Assembly: GCF_002368335.1 (NCBI RefSeq)
Contig: NZ_AP018288.1
Span: 4,390,628-4,454,627, forward strand
Source of the DNA: Nostoc sp. NIES-4103
GTDB lineage: Bacteria > Cyanobacteriota > Cyanobacteriia > Cyanobacteriales > Nostocaceae
Length of the DNA: 64,000 bases
Direction: 5' to 3'
This document shows, in pieces, positions 9,740 to 17,738 of this stretch (position 1 is its first letter; each line of letters begins with the position of its first letter). The notes beneath the pieces are model-generated. The model was not told the DNA's origin. It saw only the letters and a program-made list of their open reading frames with translations, and did no database searches. The position numbers and the translations under genes are program-made.

Positions 9740-10308
9740 CAACGCAAACATCTTTGAAAAGGTGAGACTGCATTAAATAAATCGAAGCGTTGCAGTACTT
9801 CTACTATTTGTTGTTGTGGATTAGTATTTCTGACATAATAGCCATAAATTACTAAACTACGCATCAGTAGACCTTTGTCACGAGTCAGAAGTACTCGTGA
9901 TTCATTGTGTGATATGAGTGCTAATTCCTCATCTTGATAGTCATTGCGGTATAAGGTATCAAAACCTAACAATCTTAAAGATGTCGCTAGCTTTCCTAAA
10001 TGAATATCTAAAACAAAGCGAATACTGCTTAATGGTTCTGGTCGTAGTCCTATTTTCTGATTAATAAAATTCCTAGCAGAAATTGGATATATATTGATGT
10101 TATCTTCATCTTGAACGATGTAACTGAAATTTACACTTTCCGCATTAACTTCAATACAATCAACTTCTGTATGAGGCACACCCAAGGACTCAATCATATC
10201 CTTAATTGAAGCTCTTTCTGTGAAAAAAGATCCTATGTTAGTATGCCTTTTATGCCGTGGTAGAAAATCATTCAACTCTCCATGAAAGTGGAAGTAAGCA
10301 ATAGCCAT
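9724..10308 (-). CDS. Mut7-C RNase-domain protein, C-terminus truncated by the IS
   Basis: The 194-aa reading frame has an N-terminal ubiquitin-like Mut7-C part (residues 1-90) and a Mut7-C PIN-like RNase domain (FVLDIHLGKLATSLRLLGFD, then LLTRDKGLL and GYYVRNTNP). Family members end in a zinc ribbon of two CxxC pairs about 60 residues longer. Here the first pair (RCLRC) is immediately followed by four residues encoded inside the IS terminal repeat and a stop at 9724-9726. The missing 3' part is not found on the other side of the IS, so it was deleted. It is probably non-functional or altered. It and the ROK kinase may once have been co-transcribed. Confidence 0.82.
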   Translation of the reverse strand: MAIAYFHFHGELNDFLPRHKRHTNIGSFFTERASIKDMIESLGVPHTEVDCIEVNAESVNFSYIVQDEDNINIYPISARNFINQKIGLRPEPLSSIRFVLDIHLGKLATSLRLLGFDTLYRNDYQDEELALISHNESRVLLTRDKGLLMRSLVIYGYYVRNTNPQQQIVEVLQRFDLFNAVSPFQRCLRCKRMF

Positions 10309-11056
10309 GATTGAATTTATTTAAATAGTTAATAATCTCGATGTATTAATATCTGCTACTTCCTATAGATAGGAACAACAGAAGTGATACTCAACTATAT
10401 GCAACAATTCTACATAATTGAGAAAATTTATCTATTATATAGAAAGTAGTAATACCTATTTCCATAAGCTCTATGAGTGATTACTTGCCTGTAAACTTTA
10501 ATTTAGCTAGCATTTAAGGAGCAAACATATTAGCAAAAGTTATAAAATTTATCAAATACTTGCATTCCTTATAGACTTCAGTTAGAGTCAATGCATAGAC
10601 CTCAAAAACTACGACCCTTGCTAAAGTAGCTCAAACGAGGTCACAAGGTGAACACCAAATTTGTTGGTATTGGTGATTCATTGCTATCATGATGTTTATT
10701 AACTGGTTTTTTTATGAAACCCAGACATTGTGAATCTAGGGTGTAAAAACAATCACCCTTGAGCTAGTTGCACCTAATATTTACCAGCTTATTGATAATT
10801 ATTAGCAATAAACGAGGAAAAGTATTATTGTAGTTATGGAGGTGTATCTGAAAAAATTGCCTGACTCAATTTTAGAGATTTGATTAACCGGAAAGACGTT
10901 TATTGAAAATGATGTTATAAAGTGGCTACCTTGTTTTAACCAGTAAATCCAAGATTATTGTTTTTTATCTTTCTAAGCCAAAGATATTGTAAGCAAGGAC
11001 ACAATTTCATCGAATTATACCGTTTGCCCATAAGATAAACCGAATGAGTACGAGCA
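10309..11056. other. Long AT-rich intergenic region, no gene recognised
   Basis: These 748 bp separate divergent genes. All frames are broken, and I recognise no tRNA, riboswitch or repeat array. It presumably holds the promoters of the truncated Mut7-C gene and the Suc/Fer gene. Confidence 0.6.
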
Positions 11057-12034
11057 ATGAATACCTTTTTCTGTTCTGACTATACAAGACAAGTAGGAGA
11101 AGATGTTATTGGTAGTGCAACTAATTACCAAACTTACATTCTAGTGGAGTGTCCACCACCTTGGACATCAGAAGCTTTTAACTCCAAATGGGTGCCAAAT
11201 AACTTACAGGTTTTAGTAGAAGAGGTACAGTCTGCTAGACTGCCGATCAGGTTTCTGTTAATTGCTAATGATTCATCACACAAAGTAGATCATACAACTT
11301 TATTGATTTATCATAGACTTGAGGGACTAAGCCAAGGATATAGTAAGCACGAATTTAAACTGCCAAATATTGAACAAGTACCAGTAGCAGTGAGAAAATG
11401 GTTATCAGGTAAAAGCTCTGGATATGAAATAGAAACAAATGTAACCAGAGATATTTTAGTCTGTACACATGGTAGCCATGATCAGTGCTGTGCTAGATAT
11501 GGTAATCCTTTTTATTTCTATGCTAACGCTACTATTTCTAATTTAGACTTCAACAATATTCGCCTTTGGAAATCTAGCCACTTTGGTGGACATCGATTTG
11601 CGCCAACAGCGATAGATTTGCCAGAAGGAAGATATTATGGTGTTTTAAATCAAGATTCTTTTCAATCGATTTTGACACGCAGTGGTGACATTCAATGCCT
11701 AAATAAAGTTTATAGAGGGTGGGGAATTTTGCCGGCTGCGATGCAGATTTTAGAAAGAGAATTAATTCTGCAACATGGATGGGATTGGTTTAGTTACAAA
11801 GTAACAGGGAAAATCATTGAGCAAAGTTTAGACAACAATACTATTTTGGGAGAACTAACTTGTGAACAAAGTTCTGGTTCTCAATACACTTACCAGGCTA
11901 AACTTGTCAAAGATGAAACAAAAACATTACAAGTGAAGAGTTCTTGTAATGCGACTAAAAATTTAGTTTATGTGAAATATGCTGTGGATAGTCTCTGGCT
12001 AGCTTCTAGCAAAATTGTTACTTATAGTACATAA
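11057..12034 (+). CDS. Sucrase/ferredoxin-like (Suc_Fer) family protein
   Basis: The 325-aa protein has a thioredoxin-like [2Fe-2S] ferredoxin fold domain in its middle. The CTHGSHDQCCARYGNP segment near residue 137 and HFGGHRFAPTA near residue 175 supply the cysteines and histidines typical of the family. An N-terminal half with ECPPPW and a C-terminal extension of about 80 residues complete it. The family is named from sequence similarity, and an enzymatic role is not established; iron-sulphur binding is inferred from the motif. The ATG at 11057 fits the family start. It is flanked by a long AT-rich region upstream and a repeat element downstream, so it is likely monocistronic. Confidence 0.8.
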   Translation: MNTFFCSDYTRQVGEDVIGSATNYQTYILVECPPPWTSEAFNSKWVPNNLQVLVEEVQSARLPIRFLLIANDSSHKVDHTTLLIYHRLEGLSQGYSKHEFKLPNIEQVPVAVRKWLSGKSSGYEIETNVTRDILVCTHGSHDQCCARYGNPFYFYANATISNLDFNNIRLWKSSHFGGHRFAPTAIDLPEGRYYGVLNQDSFQSILTRSGDIQCLNKVYRGWGILPAAMQILERELILQHGWDWFSYKVTGKIIEQSLDNNTILGELTCEQSSGSQYTYQAKLVKDETKTLQVKSSCNATKNLVYVKYAVDSLWLASSKIVTYST

Positions 12035-12081
12035 AAATATATAGTAATCCGATTTGATTTATGAAAAAATTTAAGTATCTG

Positions 12082-12215
12082 TAGTGGACTGTTTCAGCTA
12101 GAATGTTGCAATAAATTTTCTTGGGGGCGGGTAAGATACCCGCCAATAATGGACGGGCGAGACGCCCATCCCACAAGAGTTGCTAATGCACTATTTTAGT
12201 CCGGTAGTGCTACTA
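12082..12215. mobile_element. MITE-like inverted-repeat element, copy 1 (134 bp)
   Basis: The ends TAGTGGACTGTTTCAGCTAG and (reverse complement of the right end) TAGTAGCACTACCGGACTAA match the ends of two other elements here (27908-28015 and 50290-50398). The interior differs: it holds GC hairpins, including GGCGGGTAAGATACCCGCC. No coding capacity. It is the most diverged of the three copies. Confidence 0.65.
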
Positions 12216-12469
12216 GCTTGTTTAAATATACAAATAGTCAGGAGTGGGTGAGGGCGATCGCAATATTGAAAAGATTATATAAAGAAAGAATTTAGTTAGG
12301 AGATTATACCAAGTGCGATCGCCTCAGTTTCAGATAATTTGTTACAACGTTAATTTGTGAAAAATACTCATCAGTAGGGCGGGTTAATAAATATTATCAC
12401 TTAATAGCCCTCTTGATACTTGTGAATCGGTCCCTACTTCAACCTGGATATTTTATTTTTTGGAGTTTT

Positions 12470-14350
12470 CTAAGTTCCTAACATTTGCAAGTTGTGCAAG
12501 GTAGCATACATTCCGCCTTGTTGTAATAATTCTTCATGGCTTCCCTGTTCTATTAATTCGCCTCGCTTCAACACAAAAATTCGATCCACATTGCGAATTG
12601 TAGATAAACGGTGGGCGATAATTATAGCAGTGCGTTGCGCTAAAAGCTCGTTTAATGCTGATTGAATTAAAGCTTCTGTTCCCACATCCAGGCTAGCGGT
12701 TGCTTCATCCAATATCAAAATTTGGGGATTACGAATAGCTGCACGCGCAAAGGCTAAAAGTTGCTTTTGTCCACTAGAAAGATTTGTGCCTCGTTCTCGT
12801 AGTTGAGTATCATATCCTAAAGGCAATTGTTCAATAAAACTGGCAATATTTGTTTTTTGTGCAGCTTCTTGAATTTCCTCAAAACTGTAGCGATCGCCTA
12901 GTGTAATATTACCTTTGACATCACCAGCAAACAAAAAACCTTCTTGCAAAATCACTGCCATATAGCGTCGCAATTCTGCTTGTGGTAATTCCCTAATATC
13001 CACGCCATCTACTAAAATCCGTCCTTGAGTGGGTTCGTAGAGGCGACACAAAAGACGAATAATGGAACTTTTACCAGCACCAGTAGGGCCTACTAATGCA
13101 ACTTTTTCACCAGGATGAATCGTGAAATCTAAATCCTTGATTACATAATCATCATCTTTGTAAGCAAACCAGACATGTTCAAAGCGAATTTCTCCCAACT
13201 CTGGCGTGATATTGAGTTCTTGTGCTTCCAGATTGGCTTCTATTTCATCTATGTAGCCAAATTGAGCATCAAAGATTGAAAACCGAGGATTGCCGCGATC
13301 GCGTATTTCTATCGGTTCATCTAATATATCAGTTACTCGTTCAATGGCGGTAAACCCAGATTGAATCACAGTAAATTGTTCCGCAAACTCCCGCAGAGGG
13401 TCAAATAACCGCTGTGCATATAAAACGAATGCAGACAATGTACCAAAAGTGAGATTTTTGCCCAAAAGTAACCAACCACCTATCCACAAAACCCCTGCAA
13501 TAGCAATCAAGGCGATCCATTCTAAAGTTGCTGAAACAGCTGAATCATAAAAAATAGTTTGATCTGATTGTTGGGTGTAGCGTTTGTTAGTGTTGCGAAA
13601 CATTTCGGCATTAAATTTCTCTCGTTGGAACAACTGCACTACATTAATGCCGACTATATTTTCTTGTAGCTGAGAGTTCAGGATAGAAAGTTCTTCCCGT
13701 ACTTTATAGTTGGCTTGACGATACTGCTGTTGTAAGTAATTGACTATTACAGTAATTGGAAACAAAATTAACACCAGCAAGCAAGCAAGTTGCCATTGGA
13801 TAGAAAACATCAAGCCAGCGATCGCTAGCATGGTGAACAAATTAGATATAATGCCGATGGCCCCAGTAGAGAAGACATCTCCTAAGACTTCCACATCGCT
13901 GGTAAGCCTAGTAATTATTTTACCTACGGGCGTGCGGTCAAAAAAACGCACTGCCAGGGATGTTACATGATTAAATAAGTCTTGGCGAATTGCCGCTGTA
14001 ATTTGTTGCCCAATTTTCTGTAAGAGATAACCCTGAAAACCTGTTAATATCAGCTTAATCAGAATCATACCTAGCAATAATCCTAGCAGGATATTTAACC
14101 CTTGCCACAAGGGGCGATTTCTGAAAAACTCGTATGTGCTAGGTTCTTTGCGAATTAAAGAGATAATCTGTCCAATTAACAATGGCTGTACAGCAACGGC
14201 AATAGCAATCAGCACAATTAGAAACAGTGCTAAGGCTAACAGTCTCCCATTCTTACGGGCATATGGTAATAAACGCAGGAATAACCGCCAGTCATTGTGA
14301 CGCCAACGGTTTTTTTTGTCAGATTTTTTGACAGATTGGTAGATGCTCAT
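12470..14350 (-). CDS. ABC exporter, fused permease and ATPase (MsbA/MdlB type)
   Basis: This 626-aa half-transporter would dimerise in the inner membrane and export a lipid, peptide or drug. Six membrane helices lie at about 35-320 (type I exporter fold), preceded by a basic N-terminus. The ATPase domain (about 385-620) has Walker A GPTGAGKSS, Q-loop VILQEGF, signature LSSGQKQ, Walker B ILILDEATASLD and switch His in IIAHRLST. All catalytic residues are present. The substrate cannot be told from sequence. It diverges from the acetyltransferase gene 78 bp away. Confidence 0.9.
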   Translation of the reverse strand: MSIYQSVKKSDKKNRWRHNDWRLFLRLLPYARKNGRLLALALFLIVLIAIAVAVQPLLIGQIISLIRKEPSTYEFFRNRPLWQGLNILLGLLLGMILIKLILTGFQGYLLQKIGQQITAAIRQDLFNHVTSLAVRFFDRTPVGKIITRLTSDVEVLGDVFSTGAIGIISNLFTMLAIAGLMFSIQWQLACLLVLILFPITVIVNYLQQQYRQANYKVREELSILNSQLQENIVGINVVQLFQREKFNAEMFRNTNKRYTQQSDQTIFYDSAVSATLEWIALIAIAGVLWIGGWLLLGKNLTFGTLSAFVLYAQRLFDPLREFAEQFTVIQSGFTAIERVTDILDEPIEIRDRGNPRFSIFDAQFGYIDEIEANLEAQELNITPELGEIRFEHVWFAYKDDDYVIKDLDFTIHPGEKVALVGPTGAGKSSIIRLLCRLYEPTQGRILVDGVDIRELPQAELRRYMAVILQEGFLFAGDVKGNITLGDRYSFEEIQEAAQKTNIASFIEQLPLGYDTQLRERGTNLSSGQKQLLAFARAAIRNPQILILDEATASLDVGTEALIQSALNELLAQRTAIIIAHRLSTIRNVDRIFVLKRGELIEQGSHEELLQQGGMYATLHNLQMLGT

Positions 14351-14428
14351 AGTAAGAGCATTATATTAATTTTTACAATAGAAAAAAGACTTTTAATTAA
14401 TGTAACATTCGCACTTAGCATTAATACT

Positions 14429-14962
14429 ATGCCTGAGATAGAAACCGCAAGACTGCGACTCAGACACTTTGCTTTAGATGACTTAGATGATCTGTATGAC
14501 CTCTACAGCGATGCAGAGGTTATGAGATATCTGTCGAAAAGAAGCAGAGAACAGACACAGGCAAGTTTACACAAACATATTCAACATTGGCAAGAACACA
14601 ACTTTGGGATGTGGGCAGTTATACACAAAGATAGCGGGAAAATGATTGGGCGTTGTGGATTGGGTTTTTTGGAAAATACCCCAGAGGTTGAACTTGGCTA
14701 TGTGTTTAACAAATCTTATTGGAGAATGGGATTAGGGACAGAAGCTGCTGTGGCTACTTTGAAGTATGGGTTTTGGCAGGTAAACCTGGATCGTATAGTA
14801 GCGATCGCTCAACCTCAAAACATTGCTTCAATACGTATATTTGAGAAAATCGGCATGAAGTATGAGAAAGATGCCCACTTTTACAACTTCGATGTCGTGT
14901 ACTACGCCATAACACGTCAATATTGGCAACCAAACGATTCTTTGTATATTTTGCGTTTGTAG
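14429..14962 (+). CDS. GNAT family N-acetyltransferase (RimJ/RimL-like)
   Basis: The 177-aa protein starts MPEIETARLRLRHF, the usual opening of RimJ/RimL-type acetyltransferases. It has the acetyl-CoA pyrophosphate-binding region about 85-125 (GYVFNKSYWRMGLGTEA) and the late ARIAQPQN/SIRIFEKIGM helix. It would transfer acetyl from acetyl-CoA to a protein N-terminus or small amine; the substrate is unknown. The open frame extends 44 codons upstream but overlaps the divergent ABC gene, so the ATG at 14429 is preferred. Its stop codon lies inside an inverted repeat shared with the convergent gor gene. Confidence 0.85.
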   Translation: MPEIETARLRLRHFALDDLDDLYDLYSDAEVMRYLSKRSREQTQASLHKHIQHWQEHNFGMWAVIHKDSGKMIGRCGLGFLENTPEVELGYVFNKSYWRMGLGTEAAVATLKYGFWQVNLDRIVAIAQPQNIASIRIFEKIGMKYEKDAHFYNFDVVYYAITRQYWQPNDSLYILRL

Positions 14963-14986
14963 GAGCAATTGATCAATTGCCCCTAC
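14959..14986. terminator. Bidirectional hairpin between the acetyltransferase gene and gor
   Basis: GTAGG and GCAATT arms pair with AATTGC and CCTAC around a GATC centre, forming a nearly perfect 28-bp palindrome between convergent genes. The acetyltransferase stop codon (14960-14962) lies inside it. It could terminate both genes; it also looks like a dispersed GGAGCAATTGATCAATTGCCCC repeat. Confidence 0.55.
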
Positions 14987-15005
14987 ATCAATAAACTGTA
15001 ACGTA

Positions 15006-16379
15006 TTAGCGCATGGTGACAAATTCTTCAGCAGAAGTAGGATGAATTCCTACTGTGGCATCAAATTTAGCTTTAGTAGCACCCATCTTAACAGCGATCG
15101 CTACCCCCTGAATAATCTCTGCGGCATGGTTGCCCACCATATGTGCCCCCAACACCTGATCAGTTTTGCCATCCACCACTAATTTCATCATGGTTTTTTC
15201 ATCTTTTCCAGGTAATGTATAGTACATCGGACGGAAACGACTACGATAAATTTTTACCGCATCACCATACTTTTCTCTGGCTTGTGCCTCAGTGAGTCCA
15301 ACGGTTGCTGCTTCTGGTATTGAGAAGACGGCTGACGGCACATTTTCATAACTCATGGTGCGGGACTTGCCACCAAATACGGTATCTGCAAAGGCTCGAC
15401 CTTCGTTAATTGCTACCGGAGTTAGGTTAATCTTATTTGTACAATCTCCCACTGCATAGATATTTTCTTCTGTGGTGCGGCTGTATTTATCAACTACAAC
15501 TGCACCATCACGCAGTTTAACTTTAGTATTTTCTAAACCCAGATTCTTTGTGTTTGGTTTGCGACCAACCGCAGCTAAACTGACAGCATCAGTCACTATT
15601 GTCTCTTCAGATTTATCATCTCTACCAAGTATGACTTTCACCCCTTCCGCGGTTTTGTCGATGGCAACCAGTTCAATATTGTTGAGAATACGAATCCCAT
15701 GATTCACCATTCCCTGTTGCACTTCAGTTTGCAAATCTTCATCAAAACCGCGCAAAATCTTGTCACCGCGCAGAACTAGGGTAACTTCAGTTCCGAGTCC
15801 GTTCAAAATAGAGGCAAATTCTACACCGATATAACCTCCACCAAAAATCACCATGCGCCGGGGTTGTTCCTTAAGGTGGAAAATATCATCGGAAGTAATG
15901 GCATGTTCAATTCCCAAAATCTTTGGTATGACAGGATGTCCACCTACGGCAATCAAAACTTTGTCTGCTGTTACTTGGCGTTGGCGTAGCCCGCCGGAGG
16001 CATCGCCTATTACAATTGTATGGGCATCAACAAATTTGCCGTATCCCTGCAAAACTTCTACCTTGGAATTATCCAGCATTTTTTGATAAATTCCATTCAG
16101 ACGATTCACATCATTGTTGACTGCTGTAATCATCTTTTCCCAATCCAAAGAACTTTGGACAGGACTCCAACCGTATGCTTGAGCATCCTCAAACAAATCA
16201 GGAAATTGGGAGGCGTAAAGCATTAACTTTTTAGGGACACAGCCACGATTGACGCAAGTTCCACCTAATCGGTCAAACTCAACAATCCCTACCTTTGCAC
16301 CATATTCTGCTGCTCGTCTGGCAGTTGCAATACCACCGGAACCTGCACCAATTACAAATAGGTCGAAATCGAGCTTCAT
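15006..16379 (-). CDS. gor: Glutathione-disulfide reductase
   Basis: This cytoplasmic FAD enzyme reduces oxidised glutathione. The 457-aa protein has the FAD site GAGSGGIATARRAA, the redox pair in GGTCVNRGCVPKK, a second dinucleotide site GGGYIGVEFA, the FAD site YAVGDCTNKINLTPVA, and the C-terminal active-site HPTSAEEF. The ATG at 16379 is chosen because GGGGGA precedes it and the FAD motif follows at the proper distance; an upstream start would add 17 unconserved residues. Residues about 123-133 are encoded by a GGCGATGCCTCCGGCGGGC-type repeat (15979-16010) read in frame. It lies next to the peroxiredoxin gene on the same strand, 97 bp apart, fitting a peroxide-defence group. Confidence 0.93.
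   Translation of the reverse strand: MKLDFDLFVIGAGSGGIATARRAAEYGAKVGIVEFDRLGGTCVNRGCVPKKLMLYASQFPDLFEDAQAYGWSPVQSSLDWEKMITAVNNDVNRLNGIYQKMLDNSKVEVLQGYGKFVDAHTIVIGDASGGLRQRQVTADKVLIAVGGHPVIPKILGIEHAITSDDIFHLKEQPRRMVIFGGGYIGVEFASILNGLGTEVTLVLRGDKILRGFDEDLQTEVQQGMVNHGIRILNNIELVAIDKTAEGVKVILGRDDKSEETIVTDAVSLAAVGRKPNTKNLGLENTKVKLRDGAVVVDKYSRTTEENIYAVGDCTNKINLTPVAINEGRAFADTVFGGKSRTMSYENVPSAVFSIPEAATVGLTEAQAREKYGDAVKIYRSRFRPMYYTLPGKDEKTMMKLVVDGKTDQVLGAHMVGNHAAEIIQGVAIAVKMGATKAKFDATVGIHPTSAEEFVTMR
15979..16010. repeat. GC-rich interspersed repeat inside gor
   Basis: The block pairs CGTAGCCCGCCGG with GGCATCGCC-type sequence, resembling a palindromic repeat widespread in Nostocales. It encodes DASGGLRQRQ on the minus strand without shifting frame, between a beta strand and the next conserved segment. 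Confidence 0.55.
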
Positions 16380-16475
16380 GTGTCCCCCAAGGTTTAAATT
16401 TCTGATAGGAGCGCTCAGCTTACTGTGCAATCCTACTATGATGTGGATGTGCCAATGATGAAATTGTGCCCAAAC

Positions 16476-17024
16476 TTATACCGCGACCGCAGTTTTAGCT
16501 CCTTTCAAGTAACCTAACATGGTATCCGCATCCGAGACTTCAAACGGATCGCTGGGACAGTTGTCGTCAAAACCTGGCTCAATGAAAATCTTTTCGATTT
16601 TGCCGTCATCAACTACCATCGAGTAGCGCCAAGAACGCATTCCAAAGCCAATATTCGACTTATCGACTAACATGCCCATTTTACGGGTAAACTCACCATT
16701 ACCATCAGGCAGCAAGAAAACATTTTTAGCACCTTGCTGTTTACCCCATTGGAACATAACAAAGGCATCGTTAACAGATATACAAATTACCTGATCTATT
16801 CCCAGAGCTAGAAATTCTGGATAAAGTTCTTCATAACGGGGAAGGTGTGATGTGGAACAGGTAGGAGTAAAAGCCCCAGGTAGTGAAAACACAACAACAC
16901 GCTTACCACCAAAAATCTCTTGTGTGGTGCGGTCTTGCCAACGAAAGGGATTAGGCCCAGGAACAGACTCATCACGCACACGGGTTTTGAATACAACGTC
17001 GGGAACTCTCTCGATCACAGCCAT
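16476..17024 (-). CDS. Type II (Prx5-like) peroxiredoxin
   Basis: This thiol peroxidase reduces hydrogen peroxide or organic peroxides using glutathione/glutaredoxin or thioredoxin. The 182-aa protein carries the peroxidatic cysteine in PGAFTPTCSTSH near residue 55 and the catalytic Arg in the MRSWRYS region. There is no fused glutaredoxin domain. The ATG at 17024 has AGGA eight bases upstream and is preferred to the ATG at 17033. It is divergent from a PerR-type regulator, with a 7-1-7 palindrome between them. The same pairing is known from Synechocystis (PerR next to a type II peroxiredoxin), so peroxide induction is likely. Confidence 0.92.
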   Translation of the reverse strand: MAVIERVPDVVFKTRVRDESVPGPNPFRWQDRTTQEIFGGKRVVVFSLPGAFTPTCSTSHLPRYEELYPEFLALGIDQVICISVNDAFVMFQWGKQQGAKNVFLLPDGNGEFTRKMGMLVDKSNIGFGMRSWRYSMVVDDGKIEKIFIEPGFDDNCPSDPFEVSDADTMLGYLKGAKTAVAV

Positions 17025-17073
17025 AATTGACATCCTAATTTTATGGACGATTAATCACATTGGGCAGGTAAAC

Positions 17074-17088
17074 TCAGAATAATTCTGA
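17074..17088. promoter_or_regulatory. Probable PerR operator (7-1-7 palindrome)
   Basis: TCAGAATAATTCTGA is a perfect 7-1-7 inverted repeat with the AATnATT core seen in Fur-superfamily (PerR/Zur) boxes. It lies 50 bp upstream of the peroxiredoxin start and 120 bp upstream of perR. A second, looser AT-rich palindrome (ATTATAAT) lies near 17167-17174. Confidence 0.6.
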
Positions 17089-17207
17089 TTTAGTAAATAC
17101 TCAATAGTTATATTTGCTTAAAAAATTTATTTATTCAAACCTGAGATAGATACATTTATATAAAGCATTATAATAAACCACACGAACTATTAAATATATC
17201 AGCAATT

Positions 17208-17627
17208 ATGCAGCAAGAAGCAAGCGCAATTGTTCAAACCTTAAAGTCTAAAGGTTTGAGGGTGACTCCTCAGCGGTTTGCAGTCTATGCAAATTTGTTA
17301 TCTCGTGCGGATCACCCCACAGTTGAACAAATCTTGACGGATCTCAACAAAGATTTTCCAGTTTCATCCCAGGCGACAATTTATAGTTCTTTACAAGCTT
17401 TAAGAGAAGTGGGTCTTGTGCGAGAGGTTCTTTTAGAGCAAGGGGTTTCTCGCTATGACGCCCATGTTGAACCCCATCATCACTTCTATTGTCGCCAATG
17501 CGGTGCAATTGAAGATATCGCCTGGAATACTTTTGAGTGTATACAGCTTAACAGCCTGCGTCCTGGTTTGCGTGGCGAATCCTATGAAGTAACTGTTCAG
17601 GGTTTATGCGATCGCTGTCAATCTTAG
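17208..17627 (+). CDS. perR: Fur-family peroxide-responsive repressor PerR
   Basis: The 139-aa metalloregulator has an N-terminal winged helix (LRVTPQRFAVYANLLSR; SQATIYSSLQALREVGLV) and a dimerisation domain with the metal ligands HVEPHHHF. Two CxxC pairs (CRQC and CDRC) form a structural zinc site. It is predicted to repress the divergent peroxiredoxin gene until the regulatory metal site is oxidised. Assignment to PerR rather than Fur or Zur rests mainly on the peroxiredoxin neighbour and general similarity, and is reasonably secure. Confidence 0.82.
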   Translation: MQQEASAIVQTLKSKGLRVTPQRFAVYANLLSRADHPTVEQILTDLNKDFPVSSQATIYSSLQALREVGLVREVLLEQGVSRYDAHVEPHHHFYCRQCGAIEDIAWNTFECIQLNSLRPGLRGESYEVTVQGLCDRCQS

Positions 17628-17738
17628 TAAATTTTTATACTTTTTCAATAATCAATAAGGTTTTATGAGCATCCCATTATTTAAAACAACCGACAGAAGA
17701 AAAATCAGTAACTAAAATCCAAAATCGGTTGACTTCTC

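Noticed and set aside
8820..9742. Target-site duplication of the IS
   Set aside because: The flanking triplets (GAC left, CAA right) differ; a shared TA at the element edge is inside the inverted repeats and not convincing.
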